A DNA stretch of 34,053 nt, taken from contig WELA01006498.1 of NCBI GenBank assembly GCA_009602735.1, positions 1,457-35,509 of the forward strand, in the 5' to 3' direction. The translations under genes and the position numbers were made by a program. The stretch comes from Mesotaenium endlicherianum. Taxonomy: Eukaryota; Streptophyta; Zygnematophyceae; Zygnematales; Mesotaeniaceae. Shown here piece after piece: positions 9,333 to 20,038 of this stretch. How positions within the stretch are numbered: the first letter of the stretch is position 1; every line of letters starts with the position of its first letter. The notes below the pieces were generated by a model that ran no database searches, was not told the origin of the DNA, and was given only the letters and a program-made list of their open reading frames with translations.

Positions 9333-10203
9333 GGTCCGCCAAATCCTAGCAAAGTTTTACCCATGCATTAACCAGCACTTCGAACATGTACGATGGTGTG
9401 TGACGTGGTGTGCAATCAGGACCTGCTCAGCAGAGTCAGCACTGGTCAGCACTGTGCAGTCTCCTGTGGCTCATGTCCACTTATGATCAGTTTGACTACA
9501 TTGGTTTCGTGGAATGTCAGAATGTCACGTGGACTCCTGCGCGGGAAGAACTAATAAATCGGGAATGAATTCGGACTTACGCTCCACCGACTGTCCTTAT
9601 ACCGGCCCCCGTCACGATCGGTTTCGGTGCCTTATTGCTGATTACGCTTACGGGGACTTCGACGTTGTTCGACGTGCTTGCTCGCATACCAAATCAGTCT
9701 TGACTTGTCTGGACTCTAAAGTCGGGTACGGGTACCACATGACGAAGTTTAGCAGATATCTTTTGTAGGCTTCATCAAAGTTCACAAAAGCGCCATCGTG
9801 ACTGCGCGAAGGCTGTTGGACCAGCTAAGAACAGACTCTTGACGTTGACGAATGCCCGCCAAAATACATCCGACAAATTTGAACGGGACGTGCCAACGTG
9901 AAATGTGGCGGTATACCGAGTGGCAGGTGGGACCTAGCTACGACCTGTGCTACAGCAGCCTGAAAGTGACGAGTAGTGGGCAGCAGGAGGCTGAATATGG
10001 CAGAAACACTCAACCCAGGGAAAACTCATAAGAGATGGCTCCCATATTCATTTGTTCGAAAACTCAAGAGCTGCACTAAGTCAAAGAAAGCTTGCAGCCT
10101 TTTTTGTGATCCACCACTCAAAACTTCTCTGAGCCATTAGCTTTCGCCCTGCTGCACCGAATGCAGTTTTAAGCCAAATTTTGCACTCTCCTCATTCAAA
10201 GTC
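9333..10203. other. Intergenic region upstream of the GH9 gene
   Basis: It should contain the promoter and 5' leader of the endoglucanase gene. No convincing TATA box was found near 10100-10203. A small plus-strand ORF at 9514-9768 has no recognisable domain and is probably chance. Confidence 0.4.
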
Positions 10204-13200
10204 ATGGCTACTTGCAAGAGAATGCAGATCTTGATTCTGTCTGCAGTCGTCTTGGGCACCCTTGTAGGTGTTCGAGCACAATACAATTATGGTGATGCAC
10301 TTGACAAAGCAATTCGCTTCTTTGAAGGGCAGCGTTCTGGGGTGCTGCCTTCGACCCAGCGTGAGACCTGGCGCGGAAACTCTGGCCTCTCTGATGGCAA
10401 AGCTGAAGGGGTAAGATTCCTCACCAGCACCTACAACATGAACTGCAGTTTCTCCTCTTGCGCATCAGAAGAAAAAAAACCTTCAGGCTGACGATTGCAT
10501 TGTTCTAGAAGAGGTGCATAGCAGGCAAGCATTTGGCACCAAGAAGAGCAGCTCTGCATACATTTCCAGTGGTACATTTAGGCTACAGATAGTTTCACTT
10601 GCTAAGGCAATGGCAATGCAAGCCATATACATACTACGCTTCTAACCAGCTGCCAGTCACTAAACAATAGCTGTTGCAATGTTGAAAAGCAGGTGGACTT
10701 GACTGGAGGCTACTATGACGCTGGTGACAACATCAAGTTTGGGTTTCCCATGGCCTTCACAGTCACCATCCTGTCATGGTCTGCTCTGGAGTACCCCGCC
10801 CAGTTGTCAAGCGCTAGCCAGACAGGTTACCTTCAGGCAGCCATCCGCTGGGGCACTGACTGGTTCATCAAAGCGCACACCAGTGCCAACACCCTCTGGG
10901 GGCAGGTACAACGGACTCTATACTCCTCCAAGTGATCTTTCAATGCACCTGCACCTGGCCTAGTTGCTATGAAATTTGAATTACTTGAAGCAGACTAATT
11001 GCATGCACCGCTTACTCAATATAGCAGGTCGAGCTGACTCTCTTGGAAGCAATGAAGCTTATATTTAAAACAACTTACCAGGAATACTAGGTCCTTATGC
11101 TGACGCACATTGTTCATGGCTGACACCCATAAGCTCTTCTTCTCAGGTGGGAGAGGGCGTCTCAGACCACAGCTGCTGGGAGAGGCCGGAAGACATGGAC
11201 ACTCTCAGGACTGCCTCGGCCATCACCACAGACGGTCCTGGGACTGAGCTGGCAGGAGAAGCAGCTGCAGCCATGGCTGCTGCTTCCATGGTCTTTAAGT
11301 CGAGCGATGCCGCCTACTCATCCGCACTCCTGACACACGCCAAGCAGGTGAGAGGACTGGCCCCTTTGGTCAATGCTCTGGATAATCAACACCAAAACTT
11401 GTATATAAAATGATCTACTTTTTGCCGTGGCCTGCATCAAGGTCTGCACTTAGCACTATCAGAACAATTTGACTGCAGCTCTCTTACAAAACCTTCAGGA
11501 AGCAAAACAGTCCTGTCGATACTGATTGCAACATGCCCTAACATCTTGGCATGCTGCGCTGTGTCGTGGCTGTGGGCAGCTGTTTGACTTTGCCAACAAG
11601 TACAGAGCCGACTACAGCGTGTCCATTCCCAATGCCCAGGCTTATTACAGGTCGTGGAGCGGCTACAATGTGAGGGCCTCCCATCTAGCTTGCTTCACAG
11701 CTTCACCTTTCACTTGACCAGCAACATACTCCGTATGTTTCAGCAAAGAAAGGCGAGAACATGTCGAGCTCTCGAAAGAGCTGAGAGACTTACTTGTTGC
11801 AGACGGGAAGTCGAGTGTTTTCCTCCACCTTTTCTTTCGGTCTTCGGTTTTCTCTGTCTTTACCCCCTGCTGACCTTACAGCTGTCACCCTGCTTGCAAG
11901 CTTGTCAGGCTCCTCCATCGCACACCAAGCACCAGGTAACTCAAGTCTGCACCTAGAGCGCTGTAGCAGTACGTGAATGTCAGCAGCAGAATCACTTTCT
12001 CACACCTGCTCTTGTGTGCTCTCCTGTGGTGCGAGGAGAACAGGACGAGCTGGTGTGGGCGGCTGCGTGGCTGTACCGCGCAACAGGGGACGCCACGTTC
12101 CTCAACTTCATCCTGAGCAACGAGGCCAGCCTGACAGGCACCGCCCCCGTAATCATGTTCACATGGGACAACAAGTTTGCTGGCGCCCAGATTCTCCTGG
12201 CCAACGTAAATCCGCGCTCCGCTTCACCTATCCCTCCACAGACGTTTCCACTGTACAGCTGTCTGAGAACTGACTAGAGTCTAGACTCTTGGGACAGTCC
12301 GTGACTGATGGAACGAAGGTTCTAAGTGTCTCTGATCGAGTGTCTGGTTCTGACGGTTTTTTTCCTATTGTCTGCTTGCTCAAAACAACTTGCGTGAAGA
12401 AAGAGACAAAGTTGTATGCTTGCCGTTCTTTACCTGTGTATGCGGCACTTCTGCTCCTCTTCCCTCGACCTGCTCGCTGCTGCTGACGGCTGCGTGCGTC
12501 GCCTGGCGGAATTTGATGAGCGTGCAGGTGCTGCTGAAGAAGCAGTACGACACGAGCGACAGCGCAGCCACCACGCTGCTGCAGAAGTACAAGGCTGCGG
12601 CGGACTCCTACGTGTGCGCGATACTGCCCAACAATCCGCTGCACACCGTCAGCATCACTCCCGGTATACACACGCTCTCTTCCCCCAATGAGCGGACCCC
12701 AGTGTGTGCCTTTTGTCCCAAGAGAAGCTCTGTCTTGTATCTGTATGTATTGATAGTTCAGCATGAACGTGTGCATTTGTATTCTTCAACACTATTGACC
12801 CTGATCTCATACAAATGTTTTTTGGATATGGCAGGTGGCCTGGTGTTCCAGGGCACCATCAACAGCCAGTACGCGCTCGACGCTGCCCTCCTCATCAATA
12901 TCTACGGGGACTACCTGGCAGCTGCGAACCAGCCCTTCACTTGCGGCAGCACCACCATCTCCGTGGCAACCGCCCAAGCATTTGCCAAGTCACAGGTACC
13001 TACCTTCTCTCCTCCCCCTCCCGCAAATTGAGGCACATCCAATATGCATGCGAGGCACAAACGTTTGTGGATGCGTCTGAATGGAATGGAATATCTACGC
13101 ATTCCGTTTCTAATTCAAGTCCAGTGTATATTAGTATATCTAATATTCAGAGACGGCCTAGTCCTTACCTGCTTTCATGATACTTCTGAACAATTAATGA

Positions 13201-14757
13201 CAAGCGAATTGATAACGTGTGCAGATGGACTACCTGCTGGGGACCAACCCCAAGAGCATGTCGTACATGGTGGGCTTTGGCGCCAACTACCCGCAGCAGC
13301 TGCACCACCGGGGGTCCTCCGTGCCCTCCATTGTCAGCAACAACGCCACGATCGCGTGTGGCGACAGCTGGAAGTATGAGGAGAGCGCGTCCCTCAACCC
13401 CAACGTTCACGTGGGCGCCATTGTGGCCGGCCCCGACCAGGTGCGACTGCTGCTGCTGCTGCTGCACCCTCTTGGTCCTTGCTCGGTCTTGCTCTATAAT
13501 CTGAACGCATGCAATTTCCAGGTTCATCTGACTGCTACTGCTACCCCCATGCAACTGGCTTGCTTACCCATGTACACTTTACTGTGAGTAAAGTGGGTGA
13601 GGCAGGTGGCTCAGTGAGTGTGCACAGGTGGCTCAGTGAGTGTGCATGTCTCTGGTGATGTGCTGCCTGTGTGTCTGTTTAGAGTTCCTTCCTGACTCCA
13701 GTGATTTCAATTGTGAGTCTCTTTAGGGAGAGTAATTTGCAGCCATGTGCAGCGCTACTGGTTGGTAAGCTGAGCAGAGAAGGCAGCGCACGTCGCCAAA
13801 TTCACAACTGACCCAAGACGCTCTTGTTTTGTGTAACCCAGACGGACAACTGGGTGGACGATCGGAAGCAATATAACTACAACGAGCCGACGACGTACAT
13901 CAACGCGGCAGCTGTCGGCGTGCTGGCCAAGCTCATCGCCACCACCGGAGGCGGAGGAGCCACTCCCTCGGCCCCCCCTCCGGTCCCTGTAGCTAGCGCT
14001 CCGCTGCCCAGCCAGAGTCCCCCGCTGCCCAGCCAGAGCCCCCCAGTGCCCAGCCAGGGCCCCCCGCTGCCCAGCCAGAGCCCCCCAGTGCCCAGCCAGG
14101 GCCCCCCGCTGCCCAGCCAGAGCCCCCCGCTGCCCAGCCAGNCCCCGCTCCAGCTGGTCCTGTCGCTGGTGAGTGTTCAGATTTGCCTTGCAACAAATAT
14201 ATGTTTTGCTGCTTCCATATACATATGTCACAGTATAGAGGTCTACGCATATAAGTGTACATGTTCACATATATGAATATGTATATAAGTGTATATATAT
14301 ATACATATATATGGATTTAATACTTATGAGAGATGACAAGCACAGAAGGGTGTCAGTAGAGAGTGCTGGCATGCACGTAACAGGCAGCAGCTAAACTGCT
14401 TAGCTACATCACATAGCAAGCCCCTGACTGTCTGTCTGTACTTGTGTGTATTTCCTGCTGGCAGGTGCGGACCAGGTGGCATTTACGCAGGTCACGGACT
14501 ACGAAGACCTCACCACGGGGCAGTATCGCCTGCTCATCACCAACAAGGGGCCGGGCAAGATCTGCGCGCTGACCCTCCAGCTGTCCAACTACCAGCCCAC
14601 GGCCGCTTGGGGCCTGACGTACGACACCGGCACAAAGACCGCAGGGCTTGCCGCCTACAACTTCCCCTTGCAGCCAGGTGGCGTCATCGAAAACATCGGC
14701 TACAGGCAGTCGGGCGGCCAGGCCGTGTTTGCAGTGGCCACCCTCCAGACCTGCTAG
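10204..14757 (+). CDS. GH9 endo-beta-1,4-glucanase with C-terminal CBM49 (plant class C type), ten exons
   Basis: A secreted cellulase-type enzyme that cuts beta-1,4-glucan in the cell wall. Exons, all with GT/AG borders and matching frame: 10204-10410, 10693-10905, 11147-11347, 11580-11669, 12044-12205, 12528-12663, 12835-12995, 13225-13440, 13842-14168, 14465-14757; about 668 aa. The first ATG lies in a good context (GTCATGG) and opens a signal peptide (residues 1 to about 25, ending GVRA). GH9 signatures: YYDAGDN with Asp78 and Asp81 (catalytic base region), MSYMVGFG...HHRGSS with His417/418, and [16 protein letters not shown] with Glu477 as proton donor. A Pro-Ser-Gln repeat linker follows, then a CBM49-like module of about 95 residues (from [15 protein letters not shown] to the stop). 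The linker contains an N at 14142 that breaks the frame. All catalytic residues are present, so it should be active. Confidence is high for family, slightly lower for exact borders. Confidence 0.93.
13446..13463 (+). repeat. CTG/GCT trinucleotide run in intron 8
   Basis: Six uninterrupted CTG units start six bases after the splice donor. Confidence 0.8.
13603..13646 (+). repeat. 22-bp direct repeat, two copies, in intron 8
   Basis: CAGGTGGCTCAGTGAGTGTG plus CA occurs twice in tandem. Confidence 0.85.
14001..14141 (+). repeat. 21-bp tandem repeat coding for the GH9 linker
   Basis: Seven in-frame copies of a P-[LV]-P-S-Q-[SG]-P heptapeptide, from near-identical 21-bp units, join the catalytic domain to the CBM. 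Such Pro/Ser linkers are flexible and probably O-glycosylated. The run ends at an N, so the true copy number is unknown. Confidence 0.9.
14142..14142. other. Assembly gap (single N) inside the GH9 linker
   Basis: Before the N the frame reads ...PSQ. After it the frame that splices correctly into exon 10 (PAPAGPVAG, phase 1) is offset, so the N must stand for a number of bases equal to 2 modulo 3, for example AG or AG plus whole 21-bp units. Confidence 0.8.
14272..14315. repeat. AT-rich TATA/CATA microsatellite in intron 9
   Basis: A run of TATATG/GTATA/TATACATA steps with almost no other bases. Confidence 0.75.
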
Positions 14758-15559
14758 GCCCAGTGCTGAGGGAGGATTACAGTGGATTCATGATAGGCTA
14801 GGTTAGGTGTAGAGGACTAGAAGCTCTTTTTTTGGGGGGGGGGGTTATAGGGTGCGGGTTCAGGTGGTCAGGTGGTATCGTCAGGCGTCACATGTTGGGC
14901 TAGGATAGAGGGGAGGTATCAGCTGTGAAGGGGAGGAGGAGGGCAGGAGACTGAAGAGGAGATGGAAAAGGAGATAGGAAGGATTTGGGAAGGAGATGCA
15001 GAGGAGGTGGGAGGAGGTACCAGAGGGTAGAGACAGGTCAGAAGGGAGTAGATTATACGCAGAAGGCATACGAGGTGGTAGTAGTAAGGGGGCGGGCAGG
15101 TTTTCCTGGCGGAAGGCCCCGGCCTCGAGAGGCACTAGTTCAGACAAAGGCATATGACACATCAGAATAACGCTGCAGCCCCAGGAGGCTCGGCTCCGAA
15201 CAGTAACGTTGCCCAATAAAGCCCCAGTGGCTCGAACCGTCAGCTCCAATAAAGGACGCCCCAGCCCCCAGAGGCTCGGCTCCAAACAACGGACTAGTCA
15301 CCGATAACGACGCACCTGAGGCTCGGCTCCCAATAGTGACAGTCACCCAAGAATGCCCCAGCCCTCAGAGGCTCTGCTCCAGTAAAGCCCAGCCCGGCCT
15401 AGACTAGTATATTAGCAGCCAGTTTAGAGGCCATATTTAAGAGCAGGAAAGCCAAGTGAGCTTGCGTAGCATGTAGAGCACAACTACATTATACATTTTT
15501 TACTTCATAATTTTCTCTCTTGCAAGAGCAAAACATCGACAGCATGAAAAAGTCATGGC
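14758..15559. other. 3' flank of the GH9 gene: purine-rich stretch, GGCTC-type repeats, AATAAA signals
   Basis: A G-run (14833-14844) and a GGAGGA-type purine stretch (14900-15030) are followed at 15171-15390 by about five degenerate copies of GAGGCTCGGCTCC with CCCCAG nearby. Two AATAAA hexamers (15215-15220, 15248-15253) lie between these copies and could serve in polyadenylation, although they are about 460 bp from the stop codon. Confidence 0.5.
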
Positions 15560-18340
15560 ATCCATTGATTTCTTTTCCCTACTTGCTGGGTTGACAGGCT
15601 GGTCTTATTGTGACTCTTAATACACAAGGAAAAAATTGCATAGAAAAGAATGATGGTAACTGGAACTATGACTTCACTGCATGTTGAACCAGTGCCTGTG
15701 GGTGCATGATGTCGAATCCGTCCACACCCGACCCTGTCCAATGTTAATATTCTCCATCAAGCATGCAGTATACTTGTGGGGGAGCCCCTGGGTACCCCGC
15801 AGAACAGAATCTACTTCATGCTCTTATGTCAATCGTTCTACCAGCTTGTACCGTCTTCACTGATAACGCAGGCCGCTCCGACTGCTGTAAGTGTTCTGCA
15901 TTTTGCCCCCAGTAAAGGCATAACTGATTTTCAGGGTATTTGTGTGCTTTTTTGATGGAAAGTGTGGTCATAGTGTGGATGGATGTCAGTGGTTTCAAGG
16001 TTTTCTAGTAATTACTAAAGAGGGGTAAACCTAGTAATGGAATGACAAGTACAAAACCTGTTCAATGTCCTACATACCAATAAGGTGTCCCTGTTCAGCA
16101 CGAAGGTAGTTAGGCCTTGCATTCTGCTAGATGCTGTATTTGAGCGCATTATTTCTTAGTACCTGGCTAACTAACACTATCGCATGCACTGAAAATAACT
16201 GGATACAGGGGATGTGGATTGGAAAGATGACTTTTAACTACTCTGGATGCATGGGCTATGGACTAAAGACTCCCCACTAATACAGGATTCAGAAACTCAA
16301 GTGGCCAACTTTCCAAACAAGTTCTTTCTGACTGTCTTCACATTTCTACTCTCCCAGAATTCGTGGTGCGCAGTGCGCACCATCTTTCTCACACGAAGTG
16401 TACGAGCAGCCAGTTAGCACATGCAATGTGCATCCCACTGCATCCTCCATAGCACTCCATAGGTGTGCATCCTCTGGGTCTCTGTAACTGAGGATTTGCC
16501 GAGAGCTTTACAGAGAGCAAGTTCTCAAATCTTCCACATACACTCGAATGATCCTCGCGCTCCATCGTCCGCTATGGACGACATCGAATGCAACTTAGCA
16601 GAGCACACGATCGTACCCGACCGAACCATCTGACAGGGCAATGGAAATGGGTGCACGGGTGGTACCCGGACGTTCAGATTCACAAGGTAGAAAGTCTTAT
16701 CCACGATCGACGGGAGGCGTAGAAGCAGGCAGAAGAACACAGGCGTACCCAACAGCTAGATATTGACCACGGTGCAGCCACGGTGGGACCCCTAATAAGT
16801 CCCCCCATGAACGGACGCCGTCACTCGTGTGTCACTGGTTAGTCAATGTCGTTAACAAAATTCAGAAAGCAATATTCCCACTTCCTTTCCCCTTTATTTT
16901 AGTTGATAGGGATCCAAGCTGTGCGATAGAAGTCTTCAGCACGCTTGAGCACGATGGATGCAGTCATGCAAATACTATACGAGAATGAAATTGAACTCGT
17001 GAACTTCGCAAGCTTCTAATGCCATTACTAGGGGGTTAATTTTCTTTTTGTAGGTGTCAACTTTGTTCTTTCAATTCATTGTTATTTGTACAATATTGCT
17101 CCAACTTCCATGAGTCGGCTTGTTTATGAGTACTCTTAATTCAGAAGTAGGTGGGCTGGTTTAGCAAGGTGATTTAGGATGCATCATTGCACCATGACCT
17201 TTGACAAAGAATCAAGCACAAGTGCACCTTTCTTGAATCAAGAATGAAGGTGAGAGGCAACTATATATTGTTTGCATTCAACTCTTTTACACGCGCATGA
17301 ACATTTCAAGGAAAGTTGTCAATGGTAGTCATTGCTGACAAAGTTATCAAGCTGCAAGAAAGAAAAATTTTGTGAGTATGAGAACAAGGAATTGCAAAAT
17401 AATCTCCAACTTGTCTTGTTTTATTGTGAACTTAATAAGTGTCACCGTCAGTGAACGAGATGAAGCAACTCAAGAAATAATAATATGATGCGAGGATGAA
17501 AAGCTAGTGATAGCCAATGAGTGGCGAGTAATGTTCATGACATTGTTGAACAATGTAGATAGAGATACTTGGGTTAAGTTATACGTCTGCAAATCCACGA
17601 TAAATGTGACAAATTCTTATCGTTTTTGCACACAGGTGTATACCTATGAATAGTCATGGAGATTCCAAAACTTAGAATGCCGTGCAAAGTTTACCACTTG
17701 TATATAACAAAACTGGTGGATGTAACCAAATATCAATATGATCATAGAGCATGCATATGACGTGTATGTTACCTGGAGATATCATAGCAAGACGGGGGCA
17801 TCACAGCAACAAATGAGGACTTTTCCACCCCCTCAACAGGCACCTCATTTATATGTTTAACTTCATATGAATACCTGCACGTATACATTAATCTATACAT
17901 ATGAATATGCACACATGTAATATATTTGACACATTTTATACATATATTTAGTCTACATTATTTCAAGAGCACAATGAGAGGGAGAGGCAGGCGGTGTACC
18001 ACACCGTGTTATTCTATGGGCGATTGAAGTAATGCTCTGATGCTAGGAGCATAAGAACACTAACATTGTTCTTGCATGTCATTACAGAGTCACATGTCTA
18101 GGCTTGCATGAGTCAAAATTAAACTGCAACAAGTGGGCTCATACGTCATTATTGAGACTTCAGCGTAAATGTATGTGCATATGTATGTGGTCATTAAAAT
18201 ACATGGTATGCGGTCACATATACACATGTGTAAAGCTATCAATACATAATACATAAGTGCAAATATCCAAACGTATGCATCCTAGTAGTTACATCATCCT
18301 ACACTATCCCATGAATGCCAGTTTTATCCGGCGCAGGTCT
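15560..18340. other. Long non-coding stretch without recognised features
   Basis: No ORF with a credible domain. 16525-16800 contains short open stretches on both strands with mixed composition that might be a decayed transposon gene. 17870-18300 is AT-rich with many ATATG/CATAT steps. A perfect short hairpin lies at 16364-16382. Confidence 0.45.
16364..16382. repeat. 8-bp perfect hairpin
   Basis: TGGTGCGC-AGT-GCGCACCA. Confidence 0.7.
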
Positions 18341-18620
18341 TGGAGCGCAGGTGAAGGAGTGAGAAACAAAGTGTGTGCTCAAAGGCGGAGGGAAACTTTC
18401 AGCACCCAAGGAGGGGTGGGTCCAACCTAGGGTTGTTAACGTGTCACATCATGGAGAAAAAGGTTGTACTTTGAGGGGGGAAGGAGGTGGGAGGAAAAGG
18501 CAATCTCAATGCCATTGATCAGATTTTCCGGGCACTTTCAGGTTCAGGTTGGGGCCCACACTCTTTGTCTCACAGAGGGATGAAGGGATCAGCGGGTGCT
18601 CAGATGGCGGAAGCTTCTGA

Positions 18621-18656
18621 CACATGCAGCCCAAATGCCCATTTTTTGGACACTTA
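18621..18656 (+). repeat. Candidate left terminal repeat of the RAG1-like element
   Basis: CACATGCA (18621-18628), 19 nt, then GGACACTTA (18648-18656). The same two blocks occur inverted at 24377-24413 with a 20-nt spacer. It begins with CAC, as Transib ends and RSS heptamers do. The blocks are short, the spacer is not conserved, and no 5-bp target duplication is seen (TCTGA versus GAGTA), so this is weak. Confidence 0.25.
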
Positions 18657-18789
18657 GGTACTTTTTATCGCCATTTGCGGCGATTTTGTCGGAATGGTCT
18701 GAAATTTGTGATACTAGTAGATAACTCCCATATATAAACCTTCCTAAAGTTTCAGGCACAGCTTACATATTCTCCATAAGTTATTACAC

Positions 18790-19540
18790 TTTTAGTGAAA
18801 TTGAAGAATATGTCGACAAAAGTGGAAATTGTCACTTTCTCTCATTCTTGTTGCTTCATACAAATGACCATCAGTTGTTCAAAAAGTTCCTAATGGACTC
18901 CATATTTTGAGAGTTTACTAAGGACCCTTATAGGTAGCCATGAAATAAAAAATATTTGAATTTTCATAGAATCACTTTAAGTTATGGGCCTCCAAAGTTT
19001 GCCATGTGGCGCTTTTCACACATGTGAAGAGTGGCCGTCCGTAAAATGCGGTATGCTTGTAGTACGGATCTGAAAATTGTTTTTTTGGATTTTTCATGCC
19101 CCTATAGAGCTATTGGTGAAGTTTTGGGTCATTCCATTCAGTGAGACCCGAGATATGCACACAAACTGAAATCTGCAAAAGTAAGCGATATTTGAAAAAA
19201 TATTACATGTTGCACTATTCTTTCACTTCATACAGATGGCCATAACTTGTACTCCACTTTCTTGAATCCCCCCAAAATTTTAGGAGGCATTAAGGACCCA
19301 ACTGGGAAACCATGGATCAAAAAAAAAATCAGTTTGCATAAAATCATACCAGGCTGTGAGCCTCCAAAATGTGACATGTGGAGTTTCTCGCACATGTGAA
19401 GCATGCCAGTCCGTACAATGCAGAAACACTTAGAGTACGGATCTGAAAATGGTTCTACTAGATTTTGAACCCCCCCATAGTGTTAATGGTCAAGTTACAG
19501 CCCATCCTAAGCACCATAGCCCAAGATAGGGCCCCTGAGT
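18790..19540 (+). repeat. Two diverged tandem copies of a ~372-bp unit upstream of the transposase
   Basis: Matching blocks recur at about 372-375 bp: CTTCATACAAATGACCAT (18854) and CTTCATACAGATGGCCAT (19228); CACATGTGAAG followed by CCGTCCGTA or CAGTCCGTA; TACGGATCTGAAAA (about 19061 and 19433); GCAAAAGTAAGCGATA and GCAAAAGTAGGCGATA. No coding capacity. They lie between the candidate left end and the transposase ORF and could be subterminal repeats, as in several DNA transposon families. Confidence 0.65.
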
Positions 19541-20038
19541 TACCCATGCAAAAGTAGGCGATAAGTCGGGTACTTCTTGAAAGCTGACATTTTTTGATGC
19601 ATGTGTTGAGTGGCATAAGTTAGCAACCTGGCATTGTGTCATCCTATAACTTTGCATCACTTTTCTCCTATGTAAGAGGATTGCATAACAGTCTTAAGTT
19701 TGAAATTTGAAAGTGATTTGAGACCTTAGTGGTTTTTTGAAGTTCAATAGAATGTACGCGTAAAACAATTGACATTTCAGTATACAGACTCTCATAAGTC
19801 CTACTACATGTGCATTTCATTCTGTGCCATATTTTTGGTATGTAGGTCAAGGTGAAGTCTACATGTTCACATAATTTTTTTTCCAAAAAATAAAAAATAA
19901 TATTTTTAAAATCAAAAAAACAAAAATTACAAAAATAAAAAAATTACCAAAAAATCTTCTGAACCCATTTTTTACCACCTACCTACCTACCATCCGCCTA
20001 TAACTCTGTACACTTTCATACAGAAGGTCTTTTTCAAG

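Noticed and set aside
12390-13031. 213-codon ORF across the GH9 gene
   Set aside because: It reads exons 6 and 7 together with intron sequence. The family alignment and splice sites show that the intron is removed.
13755-14231. Minus-strand ORF with GALAGQRG repeats
   Set aside because: It is the antisense shadow of the GH9 linker repeat.
15171-15390. CRISPR-like array
   Set aside because: Units are degenerate, spacing is irregular, and the DNA is eukaryotic. No CRISPR array was seen anywhere in the window.
16525-16752. 75-codon minus-strand ORF
   Set aside because: Short, no domain, and the opposite strand is equally open in pieces. At most a remnant of a transposon gene.
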